Assembly: GCA_963844315.1 (NCBI GenBank)
Contig: CAWJOC010000002.1
Location: forward strand, 1-64,000
DNA length: 64,000 bases
Direction: 5' to 3'
Source: CAWAVN01 sp963844315
GTDB taxonomy: Bacteria > Planctomycetota > Planctomycetia > Planctomycetales > Planctomycetaceae
Shown here: piece after piece, positions 39,744-47,705 of the stretch
Layout of the letters: every line of letters begins with the position of its first letter
How positions within the stretch are numbered: position 1 is the stretch's first letter
Notes under the pieces: model-generated
The model's database searches: none
Seen by the model: only the letters and a program-made list of their open reading frames with translations
Told to the model about the DNA's origin: nothing
Position numbers and translations under genes: made by a program

Positions 39744-39808
39744 AAGAGCCGCGCACGAAGTAAGCGGTTGAACGTTCAACCGCTTACTTCGTGCGCGGCT
39801 CTTTTTTT
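39744..39808. terminator. Perfect 60-base palindrome, family A, with T-run
   Basis: AAGAGCCGCGCACGAAGTAA... from 39744 mirrors exactly up to 39803; even the centre (GTTGAACGTTCAAC) is palindromic, so there is no real loop. TTTTTTT follows on the plus strand. It sits 6 bases after the WD40 stop and ends 1 base before the converging VIT-like stop (minus), so it probably terminates both. Confidence 0.88.
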
Positions 39809-39809
39809 A

Positions 39810-40574
39810 TTAACCGCCTTGGAGTGGCCTGAGCAAGACGCCGACGAAATACGCGACTAAGGCCGCCCCGCCGCCCATCAAAAGTGTTTCGAGGCCCGAG
39901 CGCCACCAGCGTTCCGCGACCAAATGGGATTTCATCGCCCCGATGCCGAAGAAGGTCGCGGCGGTTAAAACCGCGCTCGCGGTGAATAACGTTTGCTGTG
40001 TTGTGCCGGGACCCATCGGAAGAATAAACGGCAATAGCGGCAGCAGCCCCACGAAGACAAACGAGAAAAACGTGACCAGAGCCGCTTTGACGGGCGAAGG
40101 CAAGACGCCCGAAAGGCCCCATTCCTCACGGAGCATGGTTTCAATCCAGAGCTTCCGGTCGCTGATGATGACTTGGGTCACCTGGTCGAGCAATTCGCCT
40201 TCAAAGCCTTTTTGCCGAAAGATTTCGCGGACCTCGCGGGTTTCGCCATCGGGAATCGCGTCGATGTGGCGTTCTTCGATCCGGCGGGCGCGGCGCATCA
40301 GTTCCAGATCGGATTTGGTTCCGAGGAAATTGCCGACCGCCATGCTGAATCCATCCGCCGACAGGTTGCAAAACCCCAAGATCACCACGACCACGCTGGG
40401 CAGTTCCGCCCCGACGGAGCCTGCGACCACGGCGAAGGTCGTCACGCAACCATCAATCGCCCCATAGACAAAATCCCGCACGAAATTCTGGGCAGGTTGT
40501 GTTGAGAGCCGATCCTTCACCGCTTGCGGAGTATGCTCGGATTCGAGCGTGGATCGATCAATGGGATCGGGCAT
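39810..40574 (-). CDS. VIT1/CCC1-family iron/manganese transporter
   Basis: 254 residues from the ATG at 40574 (MPDPIDRSTLESEHTPQAVK); the open frame extends upstream without support. Hallmarks: FVRDFVYGAIDGCVTTFAVV (first helix with DG), VILGFCNLSADGFSMAVGNF with the metal-path D/M residues, EEWGLSGVLPSPVKAALVTF, and helices VFVGLLPLLPFILP, TASAVLTAATFFGIGAMKS, LETLLMGGGAALVAYFVGVL. A cytoplasmic acidic loop (RRARRIEERHIDAIPD) is typical. The family moves Fe(II) or Mn(II) out of the cytosol or into stores. It starts 11 bases beyond the stop of fhcA on the same strand, so the two are likely one operon. Confidence 0.9.
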   Translation of the reverse strand: MPDPIDRSTLESEHTPQAVKDRLSTQPAQNFVRDFVYGAIDGCVTTFAVVAGSVGAELPSVVVVILGFCNLSADGFSMAVGNFLGTKSDLELMRRARRIEERHIDAIPDGETREVREIFRQKGFEGELLDQVTQVIISDRKLWIETMLREEWGLSGVLPSPVKAALVTFFSFVFVGLLPLLPFILPMGPGTTQQTLFTASAVLTAATFFGIGAMKSHLVAERWWRSGLETLLMGGGAALVAYFVGVLLRPLQGG

Positions 40575-40585
40575 GGAATTCTTCG

Positions 40586-42238
40586 TCAATTGGTCGGGAT
40601 GATCTGATGCTCGTTCAGATACCCCGCATCCACCGGGTAGTTTCGGAAACGGATGGTGTAGTTCTCCTCGAACCATTTCTGAATGTCGGGCAGGGCGCCT
40701 TCATCGTAACGCGGGGCGACGTGCAGGAGTTTTCCATCCACGGGATGCCGGATCTCGCCGTCTTCCACCACAACTTCCCCGGCCCGTAAAACGTAGCGGG
40801 GAACCTCGAACATTTTCTGGTAATCGCGATTGCTTTGGTAAATCGTGATGTCCGCATCGGCCCCCGGGCCCAAGTGGCCTTTCTGCGTGAGGCCCAGCAT
40901 CCGCGCGGGAGCGGCGCGGGTGATAATCGCGATCTCGTTCAGCGTGTATTCGCGATTGAGGTCGGCAAGCGTGCATCGCTCGCGAACTTTGGCCGGCACC
41001 TTTGAGAGCAGTTCGTCCCTTTTGGTTTTGTCCATGAGGAGCGCGATGATTTCCGGATACGCCAGAAACGAGCTGCCGTTGGGATGGTCGGTGCTCATCG
41101 CGATGCGCCAGGGGTCTTGCATCAGGAGATACCACTCCAGGCCAATCGCCCATTGCAAGGCATGCACCAAGGATTTGTTCTTATAAACGATGGGCACGAT
41201 GCCGCAGCCGGTTTCCATTTCGGTATCGCCGCTGAACCACTTTCGGCCCATGACCTTGTGCAAGAAATATCCGAGCGGCCCGTCGCCCGTCATTGAAACC
41301 GTTTGGCCGAACATCACCTGCCCGACATCCACGGTGATGTTCTCATGGGCGTGCACGTAATCGACCAGGGCGGGGACTTCGGAGCGGAACGTCATCTGGT
41401 CGTCGGGGTCGCCGCCGTAGCTGTGGAATTGAATGTGCGTGATGTGCCCTTTACGTCCTTCGAGAGCCTGCATCGTTTCCAGCGTGGTCTGCCAATTGCC
41501 GGGCAGGCCCAAGTTGTTGCAATGAATGTGAACCGGATGCGGCAGCCCTAATTCCCCCGCCGCCTGAGCGACGCCTATGATGATCTGCCTCGGCGTGACG
41601 TTGAAATGCTCCACGTTGTCGTCGAGTCCGTGGGCATTCCCGCCGCCGGATTTCCAGACCTCCACGCCGCCCGGATTGACGAGCTTGCAGGCATAGCCCA
41701 TGGTGGAGTTGAGCAGCCAGGCGACGTAATTTTTCAGCCGTTCCGGTTCGCCCGCGGCGAGTTGCTTCATGATGTAATGGTTGTTGCCCATCAGGACGTA
41801 AAAGCCCTTGTCGATGATGGGCGTATCGTGGAATTCCTCGTGCGTGTGCCGGGCGGTCAAGGGCGGAATGGCGGCATCGAAGGCGGTCGTATATCCCAAA
41901 CCGGCATACAAATACCCGGTGGCGAACGTGCTGGGCACGCTGCCGCCGGTTCCCGACCGGGTCAGCGCCGTGCGCTTGACGGGTTTGGCGACCCGTTTTT
42001 CGTCGGGCATCATTTTTCGGGCGGTGTTGACCTTGGGACCGGCGATGTGGCAGTGCATGTCCACGCCGCCGGGCATCACGACCAATCCCGTCGCATCAAC
42101 CGTTTTATCCGGGCGGATTTCGGGATCAGTGGGAGCCGCGATAACTCGGCCGTTCTCGATCCAAACATCGCGGATTTCGCCGTCAATCCCGTTTTTGGGG
42201 TCGTACACGGTCCCCGACTTCACGCACACTAACGTCAT
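40586..42238 (-). CDS. fhcA: Formylmethanofuran dehydrogenase subunit A / formyltransferase-hydrolase subunit A
   Basis: Amidohydrolase-fold subunit that handles formylmethanofuran (or the tetrahydromethanopterin-pathway formyl carrier) in C1 oxidation. The ATG at 42238 starts MTLVCVKSGTVYDPKNGIDG; 550 residues, intact. Metal ligands: VDMHCH (H62, H64), a lysine in YACKLVNPGG likely to be carboxylated, HPVHIHCNN, HITHIQFHSYGG and the late aspartate STDHPNG. The C-terminus has NRDYQKMFEVPRYVLRAGE and VVEDGEIRHPVDGKLL. Methylotrophic bacteria and planctomycetes carry fhcABCD; here fhcB is 11 kb away, and fhcC and fhcD are not in the window. Followed by the VIT-like gene. Confidence 0.95.
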   Translation of the reverse strand: MTLVCVKSGTVYDPKNGIDGEIRDVWIENGRVIAAPTDPEIRPDKTVDATGLVVMPGGVDMHCHIAGPKVNTARKMMPDEKRVAKPVKRTALTRSGTGGSVPSTFATGYLYAGLGYTTAFDAAIPPLTARHTHEEFHDTPIIDKGFYVLMGNNHYIMKQLAAGEPERLKNYVAWLLNSTMGYACKLVNPGGVEVWKSGGGNAHGLDDNVEHFNVTPRQIIIGVAQAAGELGLPHPVHIHCNNLGLPGNWQTTLETMQALEGRKGHITHIQFHSYGGDPDDQMTFRSEVPALVDYVHAHENITVDVGQVMFGQTVSMTGDGPLGYFLHKVMGRKWFSGDTEMETGCGIVPIVYKNKSLVHALQWAIGLEWYLLMQDPWRIAMSTDHPNGSSFLAYPEIIALLMDKTKRDELLSKVPAKVRERCTLADLNREYTLNEIAIITRAAPARMLGLTQKGHLGPGADADITIYQSNRDYQKMFEVPRYVLRAGEVVVEDGEIRHPVDGKLLHVAPRYDEGALPDIQKWFEENYTIRFRNYPVDAGYLNEHQIIPTN

Positions 42239-42442
42239 AAGAAAAACTCTTGTTCCTGGTGTCATCCGGTCATTTTTGCCAGTCTAATGAACCCCGCCGG
42301 GAAAACAAATGCCGGGGTCTCAAGGGAAGTGAATTGGGCAAGTTGGAGGGTTTCGCGGAGAGATTCAACTGGCTGGAGAACGGGCGGTGTGCTAGATTTC
42401 CGCGCTGAGTGCCTTAGGGACGCGGATTTACGGAGAACCCTC

Positions 42443-43683
42443 ATGGTTTTGGGATGGAATCGCACGGCGGTGAATCCAATCGTCGTCAAGAGCCTGTTGG
42501 GTCTTTTGGGCGGCGGAATGCTGGTTTTGGTCTTGTTCCAGCAGCCCTGGATTCCCATCGAAATCAGCGCTTCCGACACCGGCGTCCTGGTGGCGATGCC
42601 CGCACCTCTACCAAGCGCGAATTCTTTGGCAAAGGCTTCCGCGCCCAGAGAGCAAAAGCCTATTGATGTTCCCATGGCGCCCGAAGCCGAAACAGTCAAG
42701 CCGTTTCCCGTGGTGCAAACGGCGGAAGCGACAACGATTCCCACTCCAAAAGGACCGGAATTTCAAAAACCGCCCGCTCCAAAGCCGGGCGAATGGGTTC
42801 TCGGCAAACCGACCGTGGCCTACCAATTGCCCAAGGCGTTTTTGGTTCCGGCCTCGGAGGAGGGAACGCAATGGAACTTCGTCATTCCGACGGGTGTTCA
42901 AAGAGACTTGTACTTGACCGGAGCGGAACTCCGGCCAGGAAACAGAGCCTTGGTCAAGCGGATGACGTTATCCTTCGATCCGACGGGCACAGCGCGGGAG
43001 AAAGACAAACAGTCCCCAGAGCCGGGCTTTGCTTCCGAAGATGCGGTTCAGCCCGTTCCCGCCATCGTGCTGGCGGAATGGTCGCCGGGGATGTCGGCTT
43101 GGCCAATGCCGAAGGGCACGGCGTACCACATTCCCAATGGGGCGGATTTGATTCTCACCGTGGATTACGTTGCCGTTTCCAGTCCCGCGCCTGATCCATG
43201 GTCGATGGGGCTTTATCTCACCCGCACCGCCCCGGACCATCGCTTGGGACGGATTGAGATCAATGCTCCACGGAGACCGGATCATGCGGAATGAAAGTCT
43301 ACTGCAATTGCCGAACGGAAGCACGTCCTCTATACAACTTGCCACGAATGTGATGAAATGGGATTCCATGGATTTCGTTGAGGCGGGGATCCGACGTGCG
43401 AGTTTTTGCGCGTGCACACCGTCCGGGGAAAATGTGCCGCTCTTCACATCGAGAGTTGGGAAGCGAAATGGCAGGAGCGATATTACTTCCGAGAACCGAT
43501 CCGATTGCCCAAGGATTCTCGCATCATGGTGCAAACATGGCTCAATGACAATCAAAACCTTTCTTCAAGCCGGCGGAGTTTCGCTGTGAATTGGAAGTCA
43601 CGACGCCCAACGCTGGACATCTGGAACCGCTCATGCGGCACAACGCAGCGGCGAACTTGCAAGAATCGTCAATTGACAAGTAG
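42443..43683 (+). CDS. PHM-like (copper type II monooxygenase fold) protein (three frameshifts)
   Basis: The ATG at 42443 follows GGAGA. The N-terminal helix NPIVVKSLLGLLGGGMLVLV anchors the protein, followed by a proline-rich stretch. The first PHM-like half has LYLTGAELRPGNRALVKRMT, AIVLAEWSPGMSAWPMPKGT and ADLILTVDYV. The second half is broken: slips near 43285, at a T run near 43403 (TTTTT for TTTTTT), and near 43572. It reads EAGIRRASF, RVHTVRGK, ESWEAKWQERYYFREPIRLP and PAEFRCELEVTTPNAGHLEP, ending ESSIDK. The positions where relatives have copper-binding His pairs read VKR and TVDYV, so copper binding is probably lost. The stop at 43681-43683 overlaps repeat C3. Confidence 0.65.
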
Positions 43684-43756
43684 TGTGCCACTGGCTTTGC
43701 CAGTGCTTGAAGAGTACGTTGACCTGACGTTCGCACTGGCGGAGCCAGTGGCACAC
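43683..43756. repeat. Inverted-repeat pair, family C
   Basis: GTGTGCCACTGGCTTTGCCA and CACTGGCGGAGCCAGTGGCA with a spacer of about 30 bases. The last G of the preceding gene's TAG stop is the first base of the repeat. The arms differ in the loop (TTT versus GGA), one sign of drift. Confidence 0.88.
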
Positions 43757-43785
43757 GCGAACTTGCAACCATAGCCCTTGGCAAA

Positions 43786-44499
43786 TCATGCCGCGCGGCG
43801 TTTGGCCGGGTCGTGCTGTTCCTGGCTTGCGGGAAAGGCGATGATTTCCGGAGATTCCTCGGTCTGTTTTTGATCGCGAAGAATCCGGTTGGCATACACC
43901 AGTTCCAAAAACGCGGGGAACACGCTCCACTCTCTTGGATGGCGATTCCAGATCAGGGCCATTTGACGAAAGAACCGCATTTCGAATTTCGCGACGGCCA
44001 AATCGGGCAAGAGTTCCAGCGAATCAAAATCCGCCGGTTCCCACTCGCGCGGGCAGAGCGAATACGCGGGGTGTTGATTGGCCGCCCTGCCGGAAGTGGG
44101 CAGATCGTAAAGCACGGCCAGTTCCTCGGTCTCGTTGAACTTGGCGGGAAACGACCGGCACGCGGAGGGGCGGTCGTGATAGATCCCGCAATGGGCCGTG
44201 CCCAAGGGAGATTCCGGTGTCACGGGCTGCTCGATCAGGAACCGGCACTTGGAGGTTTCGGGAAAATTCTGGCTCGCCGCATGGGTCAAGCAGATGACGA
44301 ACGGCGTTTCCGGCTCATCGGCAAAATGAAAATGCGGGGCGTAATTGCGGGCGATTTTTCCCGCCGGATCATCCCAGCGGCACACGAATTCCCAGAAGTT
44401 CAACTGCAGGTTCCGCTGAATCCGCAGAATGTCCGCCCCCGTCACCGGAACGGCAAACGAGCGGCAGCATCCGGCATGACAGCCTTCACAAGGACTCAT
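43786..44499 (-). CDS. YkgJ-family cysteine-cluster protein
   Basis: 237 residues, intact. The N-terminus MSPCEGCHAGCCRSFAVPVT holds the CxxCxxxCC cluster, and a second set follows in CRFLIEQ, CGIYHDRPSACRSFPAKF and YSLCPREW. The family (zinc- or iron-sulfur-binding, formerly UPF0153) has no settled biochemical role. The C-terminal third is helical with EMRFFRQMALIWNRHPREW. It is divergent from the DUF3500 gene and converges on the PHM-like gene; no operon partner. Confidence 0.88.
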   Translation of the reverse strand: MSPCEGCHAGCCRSFAVPVTGADILRIQRNLQLNFWEFVCRWDDPAGKIARNYAPHFHFADEPETPFVICLTHAASQNFPETSKCRFLIEQPVTPESPLGTAHCGIYHDRPSACRSFPAKFNETEELAVLYDLPTSGRAANQHPAYSLCPREWEPADFDSLELLPDLAVAKFEMRFFRQMALIWNRHPREWSVFPAFLELVYANRILRDQKQTEESPEIIAFPASQEQHDPAKRRAA

Positions 44500-44820
44500 G
44501 GAACACCATCAAAACAAAGACAGCGAAGCGGCTCTGAGATCTCACCGCGCAAGGCGGCATGGAGTGTGTTATCGGTCTAATCGGCAGATTCGCTCCAGTC
44601 GAACCCTGGGAAAGACGGGGAGTTGGGCAAAGCCGCATTTTCGGCTCTTTCAGAAGAATGCGGAACTTTGCCTTGAGAAACGCTTTTCAATTGACATCCC
44701 AGAAGTCAGAATAAGAGTTGTTGATGGATTTGTTCTCAGGGGTGGAGGTGGGAACAAATCGCTGAGCAACAGCAGTGCGTGTCCGATTCGTTTTTACTAT
44801 TCACCAGGAGAGCGTGCGAT

Positions 44821-45794
44821 GCAAACCCCGAACCAGAACCATTGCCCCGATTGCGATTCCCCCGTCAGCCGACGCGAATTCGTGCAAGCCCTGGGAGGAG
44901 CCGCGTCTCGCGGCGTATGCCTTGCCCCGCTTTGCCTTGGCTGCTCCCAAAGCCGACAGCCCGGCGGAAACGGCGGTCGCCCAGCTCTATGGCACCTTGA
45001 CCGACACGCAGAAGACGGAGATTTGCCTGCCCTTCGACCATGAACGCCGCCGGACCATCAACGCCAACTGGCACGTCACCAAACCCACCATTAGCTCGGA
45101 CTTCTACACCACGGAGCAACAAGACCTGATCCACAAAATCGTCAAAGGCGTGACCAGCGAAGACGGCTACGAACGCTTCTTGAAGCAAATGGAATACGAC
45201 GACGGCGGCATCGGCAGCTATAGCGTGGGACTCTTCGGCGAACCGGGCACGGGCAAATTCCAGTGCATGGTCACGGGCCGGCATCTGACGCTTAGGGCCG
45301 ATGGCGACAGCGTGGAAAACGCCGCGTTCGGCGGGCCGATTGTTTACGGCCACGGCGAAAGCGATCCCAAGAAAAACCTGTATCACTACCAGACCAAGAA
45401 AGCCAACGAAGTCTTTCAGGCTCTCGACGAACCGCAGCGCAAACTGGCCCTTCAAGAGAAAGCCCCGCAAGAAGCCGCCGTGCAACTCCAAGGCGACAGA
45501 GGCCGGTTCAAAGGCCTCCCCGTGGGCGAGTTGTCCGCCGATCAAAAGAAGTTGGTGGAAGAAGTCGTCAAAGTCATCCTGGCTCCGTACCGCGAAGCCG
45601 ACGTGGAAGAAGCCGTGGCCACGCTCAAGACCGGCGGCGGATTGGATGGCCTGCACATGTCCTTCTATCAACAGGGCGATTTGGGCAACGACCAAGTGTG
45701 GGACATCTGGCGGATGGAAGGCCCGACGTTCGTGTGGCACTTCCGCGGCGCACCGCACGTCCATACCTACGTCAACATCGGCAAAAAAGCCTGA
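44821..45794 (+). CDS. DUF3500 family exported protein (one frameshift)
   Basis: The ATG at 44821 follows AGGAGA. The N-terminus has CPDCDSPVSRREFVQALGG, a cysteine pair and a Tat-type signal. After a slip near 44910 the frame continues LPRFALAAPKADSPAETAVA, then DUF3500 landmarks: QLYGTLTDTQKTEICLPFDH, YDDGGIGSYSVGLFGEPGTG, QCMVTGRHLTLRADGDSVEN, FGGPIVYGHGESD, and the C-terminal WRMEGPTFVWHFRGAPHVHT. The conserved His residues and Tat export suggest a metal-binding enzyme. The family is uncharacterised. About 320 residues when joined. Confidence 0.85.
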
Positions 45795-46172
45795 CAATGT
45801 CAGGTGGACAGGATTTTGCCTGCCGCGCTATAATTAACAAAGTTCGAAATCGGATGAGGGGGAACGAATGGTTCAAAGCGTTCTCTTCATCGAAACCCCT
45901 CACCCTAACCCTCTCCCCCAAGGGGAGAGGGGACAAAACCAAACCACAACATCCTGACAACCACCCGCCGACAGTTCCACGAGCCAATGCTTTGCGTTGG
46001 CTTGTGGAATCTTGCCTCCTTGAAGATTCACCCGCTTGGGTGTTTGTCTCGAAGACGCCTCAAAATACCACGCCGCAAAAGTTCCTGGTTTTCGGATCGA
46101 ACGATTTCCTGGATCGCCCGCGATATGACACACCCGCTTCAAAAAATCCCAATCTGGTTAAATAGGTCCGTT
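45795..46172. other. Gap between DUF3500 and efflux adaptor genes
   Basis: 378 bases. Repeat D5 occupies 45852-45935. The rest shows no gene; an open frame that runs into the adaptor gene from 45987 has no similarity and no ribosome site. Short mirrored pieces (CCACGAGCCAATGCTTTGCG against TTGGCTTGTGGAATC, near 45977-46010) form a loose stem. Confidence 0.5.
45852..45935. repeat. Repeat family D
   Basis: CGGATGAGGGGGAACG at the left and CGAAACCCCTCACCCTAACC, CTCTCCCCCAAGGGGAGAGG at the right. It follows the DUF3500 gene. Confidence 0.85.
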
Positions 46173-47396
46173 ATGAAAATGATACTCACATTGCTCGCCG
46201 TGGGGTCAAGCATTGGTTTGGGTTGGGGAGTTTATCGCTATTCCGCCGAAGCCGCGCAAGACGATTTGGCCGTCGTCCCCAAGCCTGCCGTTGCGGTGGA
46301 GGTCATGGTCTCCGCCAAAAGGCCGATGGAAGACCGCGCCCAACTGGTGGGAAGCCTGATGGCGGGTTCCATGATGCAAGTTCTGGCCCCCAGAAACGGC
46401 TACATTGTGAAACTGCCGTTCGACGTGGGCGACCCCATTAAGCAGGGCGATGTGATTGTCGAACTGGACGACCGCGAGCAGCAAGAACTGGTCGCCGGGG
46501 CTAATGCCGCGTTGGTCGTGGCCCAGGCCCAAAAGAAAGCCTCCCTGGCCCAAGAGCAACTGGCCCTGAACGAATTGACTCGCCAGAAGCGCCTCACCGA
46601 GCGGTCGGCTTCGACGCAGCAATCCCTGGAAACAGCCCAGGCCCAATACGACATCGCCGTGGCTCAACGGGAACTCGAGGAAGCCCGCGTGAAGCAGGCC
46701 GAATCCGAGGTGTCCCGGCATCAACTCACGGTCAAAGACAGCAAAATCCTCGCTTCGCAGTCCGGGTTTGTCGGGGAACGCCTCAAGGAAGTGGGCGATC
46801 TCGCTAAGCCCGATGTGCCGCTGTTGACGATTGTGTCCTTCGAGACCGTCAAGACCGTGGTCCACGTGGTCGAGAAAGATTATCCCCGCGTCCAAGTCGG
46901 CCAGAGCGCCACTATCGAGGTCGATGCGTTTCCGCACACGGAGTTTTTTGGAAAAGTCGTCCGCAAAGCGCCGATCCTGAATCCCAACACCCGCACCGCC
47001 GCCGTTCAAATTGAGATCCCCAACGAAAAAGGGCTGTTGAAACCGGGGATGCACGCCAACGTGTTATTGGTGTTCGAACGAAGGGACGCCATGGTCTTGC
47101 CGGTCGCCGCCTTGTTGGATGATGCGGACCGGCCCTCGGTTTTGGTGGTGGAGAACGATCCGCCGACGGTTCGCGCTCAGGAAGTGAAAGTCGGCATCAA
47201 CGATGGGGAGTTCGTGGAAATCCTCTCCGGCATCTCCCCAGACGATCATGTCGTGACCATGGGCAACCGCTTGGTGAAAGGCGGGCAGGTGGTGGATCCC
47301 GTCAAAGTTCCCTGGGCTACGCCCGCGGAACTGGAGGTCCAAACGGCGGAAAAAGGATCGGCGGCCAAGGGGGACGCTTCCGCTTCGGGGGAGTGA
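46173..47396 (+). CDS. RND efflux periplasmic adaptor (membrane fusion) protein
   Basis: 407 residues, intact. The start at 46173 begins a signal/anchor (MKMILTLLAVGSSIGLGWGV). The beta-barrel/lipoyl halves are MQVLAPRNGYIVKLPFDVGD, PIKQGDVIVELDD and ILASQSGFVGERLKEVGD; between them is an alpha-hairpin (QAQKKASLAQEQLALNELTR, SLETAQAQYDIAVAQRELEE). Then come TRTAAVQIEIPNEKGLLKPG and VLPVAALLDDADRPSVLVVE. It links the RND pump in the inner membrane to an outer-membrane channel. The pump gene lies 309 bases downstream with repeat H1 between them; no TolC-type gene is in the window. The substrate may be lipophilic, but is not decided by sequence. Confidence 0.93.
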   Translation: MKMILTLLAVGSSIGLGWGVYRYSAEAAQDDLAVVPKPAVAVEVMVSAKRPMEDRAQLVGSLMAGSMMQVLAPRNGYIVKLPFDVGDPIKQGDVIVELDDREQQELVAGANAALVVAQAQKKASLAQEQLALNELTRQKRLTERSASTQQSLETAQAQYDIAVAQRELEEARVKQAESEVSRHQLTVKDSKILASQSGFVGERLKEVGDLAKPDVPLLTIVSFETVKTVVHVVEKDYPRVQVGQSATIEVDAFPHTEFFGKVVRKAPILNPNTRTAAVQIEIPNEKGLLKPGMHANVLLVFERRDAMVLPVAALLDDADRPSVLVVENDPPTVRAQEVKVGINDGEFVEILSGISPDDHVVTMGNRLVKGGQVVDPVKVPWATPAELEVQTAEKGSAAKGDASASGE

Positions 47397-47439
47397 TCAA
47401 ACTCGAAGAAGATTCCGTTGAGTAAGTCCTTACCGCGAA

Positions 47440-47640
47440 GCGGTTAGATTCCAAAGCCCAGGGTCGCGGCTTGCCGCGCACCCTGGGTACATGATACCTA
47501 AAAATGTCTTTACGCTGAAAGCGTTACACAAAATGCGTGGTGCAACCCCTTCGGGGTAGGTGTTTAATTCAACTCTTGACCCAGAGTGGCGCGGCTGCGC
47601 CGCTGACCCTGGGCTTTGGAATTTAACGCCTTCGGCGTAC
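47440..47640. repeat. Nested inverted repeat, family H
   Basis: CCAAAGCCCAGGGT (47451) pairs with ACCCTGGGCTTTGG (47606-47619). Internal palindromes TCGCGGCTTGCCGCG and GGCGCGGCTGCGCCGC, and CCCCTTCGGGG, lie between. It separates the adaptor and pump genes. Confidence 0.85.
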
Positions 47641-47705
47641 AGAAAATGTAGAAATTGCCCACTGCCCGACCGGTTTGGTTTGTTTGTTTTCGTGAAAGCT
47701 TTTGA

